Shown here in pieces: positions 1 through 9,073 of a stretch of DNA of 64,000 nt (positions are counted from its first letter, which is position 1; each line of letters starts with the position of its first letter). The stretch is from Candidatus Berkiella cookevillensis (GTDB taxonomy: Bacteria > Pseudomonadota > Gammaproteobacteria > Berkiellales > Berkiellaceae), in NCBI RefSeq assembly GCF_001431315.2, contig NZ_LKHV02000001.1, positions 2,418,001-2,482,000 on the forward strand, read 5' to 3'. The position numbers were made by a program, and so were the translations under genes. Below the pieces are notes generated by a model, which was not told where the DNA came from, searched no databases, and saw nothing but the letters and a program-made list of their open reading frames with translations.

Positions 1-920
1 TCAATAGCACGCATCTGACCAACCGCTACATCAGCGGTTACTTCAGGCCAACGCGATGCTGGGTTAGTCCAGCCACCATCTGTTCCTGATACAACAAACT
101 CATGACCATGCAGATGTATAGGATGATTTGTCATCGTTAGATTTCCAACCCGAATACGTACGCGATCTCCTTGCTTACAAACCATGTGATCAATACCAGG
201 AAAAACACGTGTATTGAAAGTCCACAAATTAAAATCTGTCATTGTATTGACACTGGGCGTAAAGCTACCAGGATCTACATCATAGGCGCTCAGCAAAAAA
301 CAAAAATCACGATCTACTTTCATGAAATCTATATCTTTGGGATGAGTAACCCAAAATCCCATCATTCCCATTGCCATTTGTACCATTTCATCAGCATGTG
401 GGTGATACATAAAAGTCCCACTACGTCTTGCCTCAAACTCATAGACAAACGTTTTTCCTGGCTTTATCTGTGGTTGATTCAAACCTCCAACGCCATCCAT
501 TCCATTTGGTAAACGTTGGCCATGCCAATGTATGGTTGTATGTTCTGGAAGTCGATTAGTAACAAAGATACGCACTTTTTCCCCCTCTACTACTTCAATA
601 GTAGGACCAGGAGATTGGCCATTGTATCCCCATAAATGCCCTTTCATTCCTGGCGCTATTTCACGAACTACAGGTTCAGCTACTAAATGAAATTCCTTCC
701 AACCATTCTTAATTCTCCAGGGCAATGACCAACCATTTAGGGTAACAACAGGCAAATAAGGACGACCTTGATTCGGAACTAATGGTGGTTGAGTTTTTGC
801 ACTATTCATGATGAGCGCTTCTGGTAACCCTGCTAAAGCAAATTTACTAACGGTTCCAGCTGCAATTAATAATCCTGCGCCACTGGCGGTTTTTTTAATA
901 AAATCGCGCCTAGATACCAT
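1..920 (-). CDS. Multicopper oxidase, CopA-like, Tat-exported (3' end beyond window)
   Basis: Periplasmic multicopper oxidase, probably oxidising Cu(I) as part of copper tolerance. The ATG at 920 opens a reading frame without stops to the left edge, about 306 codons; the C-terminus is off-window. The N-terminus has a twin-arginine signal (SRRDFIKK, then a small-residue hydrophobic stretch and ALA). Copper ligands seen are HWHG with QRLPNGMDG after it, HPHADEM, and HPIHLHGHEF near the edge. The last HCHxxxH motif expected in the family must lie beyond base 1. It starts 20 bases after the TolC-like gene stops, so it is the last visible gene of a leftward copper operon. The family is secure; the substrate is inferred. 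Confidence 0.9.
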   Translation of the reverse strand, partial: MVSRRDFIKKTASGAGLLIAAGTVSKFALAGLPEALIMNSAKTQPPLVPNQGRPYLPVVTLNGWSLPWRIKNGWKEFHLVAEPVVREIAPGMKGHLWGYNGQSPGPTIEVVEGEKVRIFVTNRLPEHTTIHWHGQRLPNGMDGVGGLNQPQIKPGKTFVYEFEARRSGTFMYHPHADEMVQMAMGMMGFWVTHPKDIDFMKVDRDFCFLLSAYDVDPGSFTPSVNTMTDFNLWTFNTRVFPGIDHMVCKQGDRVRIRVGNLTMTNHPIHLHGHEFVVSGTDGGWTNPASRWPEVTADVAVGQMRAI

Positions 921-940
921 GCTCAACTCCTTGGAATAGA

Positions 941-2356
941 TTATTCATTACTTGCATTATCTGTTATAGCAGCAAGAGTATTATTATTAGGGGACCTAAC
1001 CATAATCGCTGTTTGAAGCTCAGTATCAGCCAGCCAAAAATTAAGTAGAAATTCAATATAATTATTTACACTCGTGATTTGTTCACGAGCATCTGCTAAT
1101 AACTCAAATGTACCAATCAGCATTCCATTATAGCGAAGCAGACTTTCATCAAAAATATTTTTCCGTAACGGCACAACCTCATCACGATAATGTTTGCTTA
1201 AATCATATGTAGCTCTATATGCATAGTATGCTTGTCTTGCTTCAGAACGAGCATTGACTGCTAACTCATGTAATTGCCAGACAGATTGCATATAAATGGC
1301 TTCAGCTCGTGCTACTTTAGCTCCGCCCCAATCAAACAAAGGAACTTGAAGAGAAATTTCATAACCATCAAGATGTAGCCGCTCATCTTCGGACTTACTA
1401 CTGTCTCTAGCGTAGCCTAATTCAAGTACATCAATAAATCGTGTGGCTTTTGTTAGTCCCAGAGCTTTTGCTGTTCCTTCGATCTTATATTTTAGAACTT
1501 GAATATCTAGGCGGTTTAATAAAGTTTGTTGTTCAATTTCGGGTATATCTTGAACCACTAATGGCAACTCAGGTAGGCGCTTTGGTAATTGAAATTGTGT
1601 TTGTTCTCCCCACAGCCCCATTAGTTGAATTAAATGCTCACGTTCTGACATTGCTAAAAGATTAGCTTGAGCAAATCTCCCCATCGCTTCAGCATAGAAG
1701 GCCTGCTCTCTTGCTTGCTCTTGTTTATTTAAATTGCCGACTTGTGCCATTCTTAGTGCTAGAAGAGCACTTGCTTCTGCAGCATCTTTAATTTGCTCCC
1801 TATAGTCAGCAATTTGCTGGGCGGCAACTGCTCGATAGAATGCTTTTTTAGTTTCTGCTGCAAATTGTAAAATTTCTATTGCAGCATGAATTTTTGCCTG
1901 TTCGAAACGCCGTTTCTCTATTGCTACGCGTAATGGCATTGTCAAAACGCCCATTACATCAAACAAAATACGTCTCTCAATTTCATATTGCTCATCTTGA
2001 GACACACGTAAGTAAGATAAACTTGGATTATGAATTCTACCTGCTTGCACCAGATCGGCTTGAGCAATGCCTAGTTCATTTAACGATAACTGTAGCCCAG
2101 CATTATTCATCAATGCGATTCGAACTGCGTTGTCTGCAGAGAGTGACTGGCTTAGTAAGGATTGAATCAAAGATTGATTCTTAGCCAAATCAAGTTTTGA
2201 TCGATGCCAAATAGGCTGCTGTTCAATCCTTTTATGCACAATCGAAACAGTATCAGAAAATCCTGCATCTTGAGAAACTGTAGCGCATCCTGACAGCAAC
2301 AATAGAAAAGCTATATTAATAATTCTTCGAGATCTTTTATTTAAACCATTTTTCAT
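941..2356 (-). CDS. TolC-family outer-membrane efflux lipoprotein of the copper cluster
   Basis: Outer-membrane channel of the TolC/CzcC/CusC type. I chose the ATG at 2356 because it gives a compact lipoprotein signal: MKNGLNKRSRR, a hydrophobic core, and the lipobox LLSGC. A GTG at 2392 and an ATG at 2380 lie in frame upstream and would add up to 12 residues before the signal; no start has a clear Shine-Dalgarno. The body is the family's long alternating helices, with two copies of the outer-membrane-factor fold recognisable by VRIALMNNAGLQ in the N-terminal half. No inner-membrane RND pump lies beside it. It may work with a pump encoded elsewhere, or have lost the one whose fossil is at 3868-4207. 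Confidence 0.85.
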   Translation of the reverse strand: MKNGLNKRSRRIINIAFLLLLSGCATVSQDAGFSDTVSIVHKRIEQQPIWHRSKLDLAKNQSLIQSLLSQSLSADNAVRIALMNNAGLQLSLNELGIAQADLVQAGRIHNPSLSYLRVSQDEQYEIERRILFDVMGVLTMPLRVAIEKRRFEQAKIHAAIEILQFAAETKKAFYRAVAAQQIADYREQIKDAAEASALLALRMAQVGNLNKQEQAREQAFYAEAMGRFAQANLLAMSEREHLIQLMGLWGEQTQFQLPKRLPELPLVVQDIPEIEQQTLLNRLDIQVLKYKIEGTAKALGLTKATRFIDVLELGYARDSSKSEDERLHLDGYEISLQVPLFDWGGAKVARAEAIYMQSVWQLHELAVNARSEARQAYYAYRATYDLSKHYRDEVVPLRKNIFDESLLRYNGMLIGTFELLADAREQITSVNNYIEFLLNFWLADTELQTAIMVRSPNNNTLAAITDNASNE

Positions 2357-2366
2357 GACAGTAGAA

Positions 2367-2699
2367 CTAATGATGTGCATGGTTTTTAACACCCGGAGTC
2401 ATATTAGATCCCATACCAGAGTCTTCACTTGAGTGACCACCATGCGCTTCACTCATCGAGTCTGAATTTTCCATATTATGATTCATATGAGCACCTGACT
2501 GCTGTACTTGCTTGTTAGCATCCTGCCAAGCTTTCCTTTTAACTACCTTTTGTGATTGATATTGTTTAAACAAAGAGTCATATGCCTTGACAGGCACTTG
2601 AGCCTCAGCATTCTCTGGTTGAGCTAAACAACAAGTCGGTATAAAAGCGTGGCAAGTAAAAATTAACATAAACAAAGATAAAAAGACTTTAATACGCAT
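2367..2699 (-). CDS. Small exported His/Met-rich protein, putative periplasmic copper binder
   Basis: A 110-residue protein with a signal peptide (MRIKVFLSLFMLIFTCHAF, likely cleaved near CLAQ). The C-terminal third is rich in His and Met (MNHNMENSDSMSEAHGGH, then a final HAHH), a pattern common in periplasmic copper-binding or chaperone-like proteins. The middle is Gln/Lys-rich and probably helical. It lies between the DUF2231 protein and the TolC-like lipoprotein on the same strand and ends within a few bases of the next gene, so it is probably co-transcribed. I recognise no named family; copper binding is inferred from composition and neighbours. Confidence 0.75.
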   Translation of the reverse strand: MRIKVFLSLFMLIFTCHAFIPTCCLAQPENAEAQVPVKAYDSLFKQYQSQKVVKRKAWQDANKQVQQSGAHMNHNMENSDSMSEAHGGHSSEDSGMGSNMTPGVKNHAHH

Positions 2700-2736
2700 G
2701 AATAAAATTCCAATATTTCAAAAAAAAATTTTGATC

Positions 2737-3270
2737 CTAATGCTTATGTTTCTGGCCATCAGAATCCATTTCGAAAATATTATCATGCTGCGGTTTCTGA
2801 ACAGATTGTTTTTGTAACTCTCTGAGTGCTGGATTAGATTTAACCCCTAGCCCATAATTATAAACTAAATTACCGCCTTTATAAGCAGTGATGCCTAATA
2901 AGGTACTTAAAATAACTAAACCTATCGTTAAAGGAGATGAATGGGTTTTCCCTTTGAAATAGCTTCTTATTGCAACAATTGTACATAAAAATAACACCAG
3001 GCCTGTGCCAATTGCCCAATTACGGTGATTAACCATTGCAAGGTGAGAAATCATGTCATGCTGAACAGAACCAAACTGTAGAAACCCAGTGATAATGGTG
3101 AGTATCGATGCAATAAATGCAAAAAAAATCATCCACAACGACATTATACCGAGTTCCTCTCGTAGTTTCGTTGAGGGTAAAAGATAAGCCAAGATGTATG
3201 TTCCAATCGCAGTAAAACTCAAAGCTACGGTAAAATGAACAAACACAGGATGAAGCGGATGATCTAACAT
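2737..3270 (-). CDS. DUF2231-family integral membrane protein of the copper cluster
   Basis: A 177-residue inner-membrane protein. Its opening LDHPLHPVFVHFTVALSF is the hallmark of DUF2231 proteins, which carry conserved His residues at the membrane surface. Four hydrophobic segments follow (roughly residues 13-33, 43-63, 80-100, 112-130). The tail is hydrophilic and His/Lys-rich (GQKHKH), again suggesting metal contact. Only 8 bases separate it from the gene upstream (3279-3620), which supports one operon. The biochemical role of DUF2231 is not established; links with copper or haem-copper gene clusters are common, so I place it with copper handling by context. Confidence 0.8.
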   Translation of the reverse strand: MLDHPLHPVFVHFTVALSFTAIGTYILAYLLPSTKLREELGIMSLWMIFFAFIASILTIITGFLQFGSVQHDMISHLAMVNHRNWAIGTGLVLFLCTIVAIRSYFKGKTHSSPLTIGLVILSTLLGITAYKGGNLVYNYGLGVKSNPALRELQKQSVQKPQHDNIFEMDSDGQKHKH

Positions 3271-3278
3271 CGATTTTC

Positions 3279-3620
3279 TTACTTTGCTGAATGATTCATA
3301 GCTGTAAACATACCATCTAAGCCAAAGAAAATAAATAAATGCGAGTCTTTGTCAACGCTAGTATTTAGATACTGAACTATCCATTCATCTTGATCATTAC
3401 TTAGCTTTGCATCAATTAATTCCGCTTGCTTCCAAGAGGACACTAAAACATTTTTTTTAATTGCTGACTGAATAATCACTTTTGATTTTTCAATAATTTC
3501 CTTTTGAGTAGCAACAGAAGCATGATGCCCTTCATGCGCAAAAAGAAAAGAAGAATATAAACATATCAACAACCCAAAAAATGAAAAAATAACTTTATTA
3601 TCAAAAAAAAATGATCTCAT
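3279..3620 (-). CDS. Small periplasmic protein, probable DUF6488-like, first gene of copper operon
   Basis: A protein of about 113 residues. The ATG at 3620 (MRSFFFDNK) is preceded by AAGG at a good distance; a TTG at 3641 would only add MIFKVKK. A signal peptide ends near FAHEGHH, placing a His-rich N-terminus (HEGHHA) in the periplasm. The remainder (WKQAELIDAK, DEWIVQYLN) resembles small HEGH-type proteins (DUF6488-like) found beside copper and efflux genes; I am only moderately sure of the family name. It heads the leftward copper operon, with its promoter expected between 3621 and about 3860. Confidence 0.7.
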   Translation of the reverse strand: MRSFFFDNKVIFSFFGLLICLYSSFLFAHEGHHASVATQKEIIEKSKVIIQSAIKKNVLVSSWKQAELIDAKLSNDQDEWIVQYLNTSVDKDSHLFIFFGLDGMFTAMNHSAK

Positions 3621-3744
3621 CTTTTTTACCTTAAAAATCAAATGGAAAAATTCGAATATTCAATTAGCATTAAATATTACGCTCTTTACGAATATGATTC
3701 TACGCTGGTTTTAGCAGTAAAAAAATACAAGGAAAGCCCAAGCC

Positions 3745-3768
3745 ACTAGCTGACTAGCTGACTAGCTG
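3745..3768. repeat. Three perfect tandem copies of ACTAGCTG
   Basis: The octamer ACTAGCTG is repeated three times without a break, between the copper operon start (3620) and the fossil czc start (3868). AGCT inside it is self-complementary. It lies in the expected promoter region of the leftward operon, so it could be a slipped-strand expansion or a clustered binding site; nothing else supports a regulatory role. Confidence 0.6.
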
Positions 3769-3838
3769 TATATATTTGGCATATTTTCGCAAGATATTGA
3801 ACAATAGTTCACCAATTTAATTACAATTAGTTAATTGA

Positions 3839-4207
<369 letters not shown>

Positions 4208-4434
4208 ACCAACCGATTCATACCCAAACGGATAGCTTGCATTTTCAGTAACAGAATTCAAGCTATACATTAATTATTAATCACTTTAGCTAATTGGAAA
4301 TGTAAAAAAGTACATCTTGTATATACAACCAACTCAATCACATAGCCGTCACATAAGATTCTCAATGTAACTAATTGATATTAAACGATATTATAAAATT
4401 CTCTTTCTATGAATACCGATTCAAGTCACATAAA

Positions 4435-5889
4435 CTAAGCCCAAAAGGGTATGTATCTTGCTAATTTTTTAGATTTACCGTCTGGGTCCTGAAGTTTAAT
4501 TAAATTAGCTTTAATTGAATCAGCAATGATCCTTGAAGCCATTGAATAATTTTGTTTAGAAATATTGAATCGCTGTCTAAGACTCTCGTTTGTCATTACT
4601 TCATTTGATACGTGCTTGAGACAACAGTGCTGATAGCAGGCCCTAATTTTATCATCTTTACCCATTGCACTTAACGCCATATGTGAATATAAAATAACAC
4701 GTAGGAAATTTTCTTCTTCTATGAAATCGGGGCCAGGTAATTGTTTATCTTCTATAGCACTGATGACCTTATCTATACCACTTCCACGCTCTTCGCATAT
4801 TTTGATTCTTCTCATAAAATGCGCAAGCTTCTCATTCCTAGACTGGGGGCTATGATCCATAAAACGCTGAGGCTCAATAAGTGGTTTCCCTGGATTTGTT
4901 ATTTCTACGCGATCAGAAAATATTTCGATCATTGGACCAGTTCCAGACTTAGAGAAATCCTGATGAATTACAGCATTGGCTACTAACTCTCGTATTGCAA
5001 TCTCAGGAAAGTCAATTAAGTCTTGCCTAAAAACGGTGCCAATCTTTTCAGCCCTAGGGAGTTGATCATTCAAATATTCAATTAAACTTGAGAATCCTAT
5101 AGCATATCCCTTAGACTCCATGTGTTCTTTTCTAGTCGTAATCCTATTTTTCCCTTCATACAAAACGACGCGGACTACTTTTCTTGCGATTCCATCAAAT
5201 TGGTTCAAGTTTTTTGAAAATAAAATTGCACCAAGATTTGTGATTTGAAAGCTACTATTTTTCCGAGTAATAAATTTTTCTTCAATCAGCTTATCAATTA
5301 TGCCACTTTTGTTAGTAGGCAGTTTAATTCCTAGCAGTTCGAAATATTTAGTGTAGTCTAACAACCCTAAAATCTCATCCTCGTCGACATCATCTTTTGC
5401 TACTCGCTCTTCAAAAGCTGCTACAACAGAATTACCCCATATTTTTCTGGCCTTCTCAGGATAGTCTGATAGTTTCTTTTTATATGTTCCGACTCTCACA
5501 TATTCAATATTTTTGAATGCTACCGGTTGTATTTTAGCCGCCTCAATTTTAATAAGTGCGATATTTTTTCCTTGATAACAAAACTCGAAAATTTTAAAAT
5601 CAGTATTTGGGTTTAAAAGCCTTGCAAGCCAATTCTCTAGCTCTTCATTGCCTATTTTAACATCTTTTGGTTTAAATTCTGTTCCGACAATTTCTAGGCT
5701 ATTATCTTTCACACCAAAAACCATATACCCATATTCTTGCTCATTCAATAGGGCCGAATTTGAAAGAGCAGAAATATACTCTCCTAACTTTTCAGGTTTT
5801 GAGTTGTTTTCTTTAAATTCAAGCCACTCAGATTCTCGATTTCCTAATAATAGCTGATTTAACAAATCAACTAAGCGTTCTGGTTTCAT
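4435..5889 (-). CDS. AlbA_2 (Schlafen-like) plus HATPase_c_4 ATP-binding protein
   Basis: A 484-residue protein with two recognisable parts. Residues about 15-140 form an AlbA_2/Schlafen-like divergent nucleic-acid-binding domain (SEWLEFKENN, YGYMVFGVKD). Residues about 290-400 match the C-terminal ATPase-like module of RecG-like putative regulators: AIRELVANAVIHQDF, EIFSDRVEITNPG, and CEERGSGIDKV. A winged-helix-like tail follows (LRQRFNISKQNYSMASRI). Such proteins are annotated as ATP-binding or putative transcriptional regulators and are frequent cargo of integrated elements. It sits 41 bases downstream of the integrase on the same strand. Function unknown; regulation or defence of the element is plausible. 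Confidence 0.85.
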   Translation of the reverse strand: MKPERLVDLLNQLLLGNRESEWLEFKENNSKPEKLGEYISALSNSALLNEQEYGYMVFGVKDNSLEIVGTEFKPKDVKIGNEELENWLARLLNPNTDFKIFEFCYQGKNIALIKIEAAKIQPVAFKNIEYVRVGTYKKKLSDYPEKARKIWGNSVVAAFEERVAKDDVDEDEILGLLDYTKYFELLGIKLPTNKSGIIDKLIEEKFITRKNSSFQITNLGAILFSKNLNQFDGIARKVVRVVLYEGKNRITTRKEHMESKGYAIGFSSLIEYLNDQLPRAEKIGTVFRQDLIDFPEIAIRELVANAVIHQDFSKSGTGPMIEIFSDRVEITNPGKPLIEPQRFMDHSPQSRNEKLAHFMRRIKICEERGSGIDKVISAIEDKQLPGPDFIEEENFLRVILYSHMALSAMGKDDKIRACYQHCCLKHVSNEVMTNESLRQRFNISKQNYSMASRIIADSIKANLIKLQDPDGKSKKLARYIPFWA

Positions 5890-5930
5890 TCGAAAAACTC
5901 ATATAAGGGTTACACTAAAAAATTAATCTA

Positions 5931-7160
5931 TTATAGCCTATCCAGCATTGCCACCGCCCTTTCTTTTTGCTCAGGTGCCAGATGGGCGTATCTTAATGTC
6001 ATTTCAAGGTTGGTATGCCCCAACAACTCACGAACGGTATTCAGTGGCACCCCATTCATGACCAGGCGACTTGCAAAATGATGGCGCATATCATGCCAAC
6101 GAAAATTCTCAATCTTTGCATCTTTACGAAGATTTTCCCATGAAGTTTGGACATTATCCATCTTCTCGCCGTTTTTAGATGTAAATACGAGTTTATCCGC
6201 CAAAGGTCGTATGCTACGCCATGCTTTTAGTGTTTGAAACGCCTCTTTATTTAAGGGGATATGGCGTGTGTGAGATTTCCGCTTTCCACGCATTACTAGC
6301 GCTAAGCTCTTACGATCAAGGTCAATATCTTCCCAATGTAGCCGAAAGAGTTCTCCTTTTCTTGCTCCAGTATTCAGAGATAGCAAGACTAGTGGCTTTA
6401 GATAATCAACAAATGATAGATGATTTATAGCAGGATATAGCTCATACCCCCTTTCAGCGCGCCATTGATTGCCTTTGACGCGATCTTCACGTGCCCTAGC
6501 TTCACGCACATCTAATGCAAGCCTTAGACGCTGCTCTTCCTCTTCGGACAAATAGCGAACATTAGGTGATCTATCTACTTTGAGTTGTTTCAATCGGGCC
6601 AACGGATGGGCTTCAATCAATCCCCATTCAACTGCCCTTGAAAGAACAGAGCGTAATAATGCAGTCCTACGATTAACAGTTGATGGAGCCAAATTTCTCT
6701 TCAAACAATCTGAGCGCCATTTCTCAACTGCTTGTATGTTGACTGCATCCAAAGGTAAATCAAGAAAAACTTTGAGGCTTAGTAAACAATCTAAATGAGA
6801 TTTAGACCATTGGTGATGGGCTTCAGACCATGACTTATATTCACTTTCAATGAATTCTTTGAAGGTAGGGATCGCTGCATTACCCAACACTTTAGTTCTT
6901 TTCGGGTTTAACCCTAATGTTGCTACTTGGCCTAAAATCTTCTTAGCTTCGTCACGAGCTTGAGCTACTGAAAGCACACCATGATGACCAATCATTATAC
7001 GATCACGTATACCTTTGATGCGGTAACGAACCCAAAATGATTTCAAGCCACTCGGTAAGACACGTACCAGAAAGCCCGTTAATAAGTCATCATATACTTC
7101 ATATACACGTGAACGAATAGATAACGCATCTACGCTCTTTGTAGTAATTTTCATCTTCAT
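5931..7160 (-). CDS. Tyrosine recombinase / integrase, P4-like
   Basis: Site-specific recombinase for integration and excision of the element. An N-terminal arm-binding domain (TKSVDALSIRSRVYEVYDD, then LPSGLKSFWVRYR) is typical of DUF4102/P4-type integrases. The core-binding domain covers about residues 105-200. The catalytic domain has Arg in NTGARKGELFRLHW, Lys in RGKRKSHTRHIPL, HDMRHHF, LLGH, and the nucleophile in LRYAHL. I chose the ATG at 7160; an in-frame TTG at 7202 would add 14 residues. The gene appears intact. It begins about 150 bases from a tRNA-Met 3' fragment, which is the expected attachment site. Confidence 0.92.
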   Translation of the reverse strand: MKMKITTKSVDALSIRSRVYEVYDDLLTGFLVRVLPSGLKSFWVRYRIKGIRDRIMIGHHGVLSVAQARDEAKKILGQVATLGLNPKRTKVLGNAAIPTFKEFIESEYKSWSEAHHQWSKSHLDCLLSLKVFLDLPLDAVNIQAVEKWRSDCLKRNLAPSTVNRRTALLRSVLSRAVEWGLIEAHPLARLKQLKVDRSPNVRYLSEEEEQRLRLALDVREARAREDRVKGNQWRAERGYELYPAINHLSFVDYLKPLVLLSLNTGARKGELFRLHWEDIDLDRKSLALVMRGKRKSHTRHIPLNKEAFQTLKAWRSIRPLADKLVFTSKNGEKMDNVQTSWENLRKDAKIENFRWHDMRHHFASRLVMNGVPLNTVRELLGHTNLEMTLRYAHLAPEQKERAVAMLDRL

Positions 7161-7310
7161 AATTCTGGAAGCCCACTGGAAGCCTAGGTGAATTATTTTC
7201 AAGTCTATAGCGAGGAATTTCTAAAGTAAATAATTTACTTTAATGCATTGTTTTTTAATTAATTATTTAATATGGCTTGATACTGCGTAATACTAATAAA
7301 TAGTTTAGAA

Positions 7311-7360
7311 TTACACTCATAATGCTGAGGTCGGTGGTTCGAGTCCACCCATAGCCACCA
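7311..7360 (+). other. tRNA-Met(CAU) 3' fragment: probable attR of the integrated element
   Basis: CTCATAA forms a Met anticodon loop. It is followed by a variable region, a perfect T-arm (GTGGTTCGAGTCCAC) and ATAGCCACCA, which is the acceptor 3' strand with encoded CCA. The 5' half (an expected GGCTAT start, D-arm and anticodon 5' strand) is missing: bases before about 7311 do not pair with the anticodon stem. Integrases commonly use the 3' half of a tRNA gene as attB and leave such a duplicate at one end. With this orientation the element should lie to the left and the intact tRNA-Met at its far, off-window end. Confidence 0.8.
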
Positions 7361-7537
7361 TTTTGTACTCTCTCTAGTCCCTCTTCTTAAATTAACTCTC
7401 TGAAAAATTCTTTCTTTCTTTTTTTAAACAGAAAATTAGTTATTTGGGAAACATTATTACCTAAGATAGAAACGATGGTTGCTAATTGCTTAGCAATAAA
7501 CTTATATCGGACTTCACACATAGTAATAATTAAAATT
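7361..7537. other. Intergenic stretch right of the att site
   Basis: Between the tRNA fragment and the stop of the gene on the minus strand I see AT-rich sequence with T-runs (TTCTTTCTTTCTTTTTTT) and no convincing gene, RNA or repeat. The chromosome flanking the element should begin here. Confidence 0.4.
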
Positions 7538-8524
7538 TTAGGTATTTTTGACTAACACCAAAATCTGTTTCGCAACGCCTCCCACGTCATCAATAATACT
7601 CATTTCCGCAATATATGAAATATTACTCTTACATTCTTGGTCTATTGCTGAAACAAGATCTGGATGGTGCTTAATAACTTCGCGAATGGAATATAGGGCT
7701 TTATTCCTGTCCGAATGTAATGGCAACATGGCCATTTTACAGTATGCAGGTATTATATCTCTGAGTGCTGCTTTATCTTTTACTTGGCTCATAAAATGAA
7801 TATAAGATCTAGCAACATTATTTCTAACGGCACTATCAGAATCTTGCAGCAAATCTGCTTTTGCAATATAGCTAAGATTACTGGGATGTTGAGACCAAGA
7901 GAGGAGTATTCCAGCTGTTCTTCTTTCCTCTATATCCTTAGAGAAATGGATAATATTCAATAATTCATGATTATGTTTTTTTGCAAGCACACTCAGTTTC
8001 TTTGCAATACCATGCATAACAGGATCATCAGAATCAAAGAAACCTTTATCATAAGATTCTTCATACTCTACATGATTGTGCATTAATTCAATACGACGCT
8101 CATTAAGCTTTTCGTAAAGAGAAATTAATTCTTTCGGTAGCTTTTTTACTGCATGCGAAGGCTCTGGAATAACTCTATACCTAATTGGCATGTCTGTAGG
8201 AATAATATCTAGCACAAAATAAAAATCACCATTAGAGAGTGCCATATACGAACACTTCATATCATCAAAAGGGAGTTTGTTTTTAAGTTGCTTAATAGTT
8301 TCTTCACAGTATTGGTTCGACTCTGATAATCTAAAGGCCTCACCAACCTGCATAGTAGAGAGTTTTCTTATCTCTTTGGCCGTATCACGATCGACACCCA
8401 TCACCTCAATACCAGCGCAAGTCACTTCTAATGTATCCAATGAAAAAGATGACTTAACAATTTGTGAATACAAGATGAAAGATACAAAACTGATGTATAA
8501 AAATATCTTTTGAAATATTTTCAT
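7538..8524 (-). CDS. Exported hypothetical protein with HEAT-like helical repeats
   Basis: A protein of about 328 residues from the ATG at 8524 (MKIFQKIFLYISF); an in-frame GTG at 8539 adds five. A signal peptide ends near VKSS. Residues about 25-110 alternate strands and helices with two or three Cys (VTCAGIEVMGVD, GEAFRLSESNQYCEETI, NGDFYFVLDIIP), reminiscent of a POTRA-like fold. Residues about 170-320 look like HEAT/armadillo helices (ERRTAGILLSWSQHPSN, DSAVRNNVARSYIHF, NKALYSIREVIKHHPD). I do not recognise the family. It lies just right of the att site, so it is probably chromosomal. Likely periplasmic; role unknown. Confidence 0.65.
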   Translation of the reverse strand: MKIFQKIFLYISFVSFILYSQIVKSSFSLDTLEVTCAGIEVMGVDRDTAKEIRKLSTMQVGEAFRLSESNQYCEETIKQLKNKLPFDDMKCSYMALSNGDFYFVLDIIPTDMPIRYRVIPEPSHAVKKLPKELISLYEKLNERRIELMHNHVEYEESYDKGFFDSDDPVMHGIAKKLSVLAKKHNHELLNIIHFSKDIEERRTAGILLSWSQHPSNLSYIAKADLLQDSDSAVRNNVARSYIHFMSQVKDKAALRDIIPAYCKMAMLPLHSDRNKALYSIREVIKHHPDLVSAIDQECKSNISYIAEMSIIDDVGGVAKQILVLVKNT

Positions 8525-8634
8525 GATATCTGAATACACCTTACAACGAATAGTGATTTAATTTGCTTGGATAGCTAAAGCTATGATATCCCACACTCAA
8601 AAACTCATGGGACATATATAATATCACTACCTAA

Positions 8635-8853
8635 TTAGTGAGAAAAATATCCTTTAATATACCAATACGTAGCGGTATGCAGCACTAGCAAGCTGTGCAA
8701 CAAGAAAAGAAAAATTAAACCTTTTTTGAGAATAGCACTATTCAATCTTTTATCATTATCTGTAAGTCCATAAAACCATGGCTTTCTTTTTTTTGCTATC
8801 GTATAAAAAAATACTAATGGATATATGTAATAAATAAAATTCGTTGTATTCAT
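8635..8853 (-). CDS. Small two-span membrane protein, unknown
   Basis: About 72 residues from the ATG at 8853 (MNTTNFIYYIYPLVFF), with GAG about ten bases upstream; a TTG 33 bases earlier is possible. Two hydrophobic segments (YYIYPLVFFYTIA and GLIFLFLLHSLLVLHTAT) flank a basic loop (KKRKPW). No family recognised. Being this short and AT-rich, it may not be expressed. Confidence 0.45.
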   Translation of the reverse strand: MNTTNFIYYIYPLVFFYTIAKKRKPWFYGLTDNDKRLNSAILKKGLIFLFLLHSLLVLHTATYWYIKGYFSH

Positions 8854-9073
8854 GTTAATAAACTCATAAATCCAAGACTGTCTCAATTATAAGATAAAAC
8901 ATAAATAAAGGTAACCACTCACTCCACATTACAAATGATTTTAACAAAAAATATCTCAAAAACTGCTTATAACCCAAATACTATTCGAACTGTGCTCTAA
9001 AGTAGATTCACGATTTTAATTCTTGCCGATAGATAGCACATCATTTTTTTATTATTACAAAAGAATGATAGCA

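Noticed and set aside
171-512. Plus-strand frame across the left end
   Set aside because: It is antisense to the clear multicopper oxidase reading frame and has no family signature or ribosome site.
7311-7360. A functional tRNA-Met gene
   Set aside because: The acceptor 5' strand, D-arm and anticodon 5' strand are missing, so it cannot fold as a tRNA.
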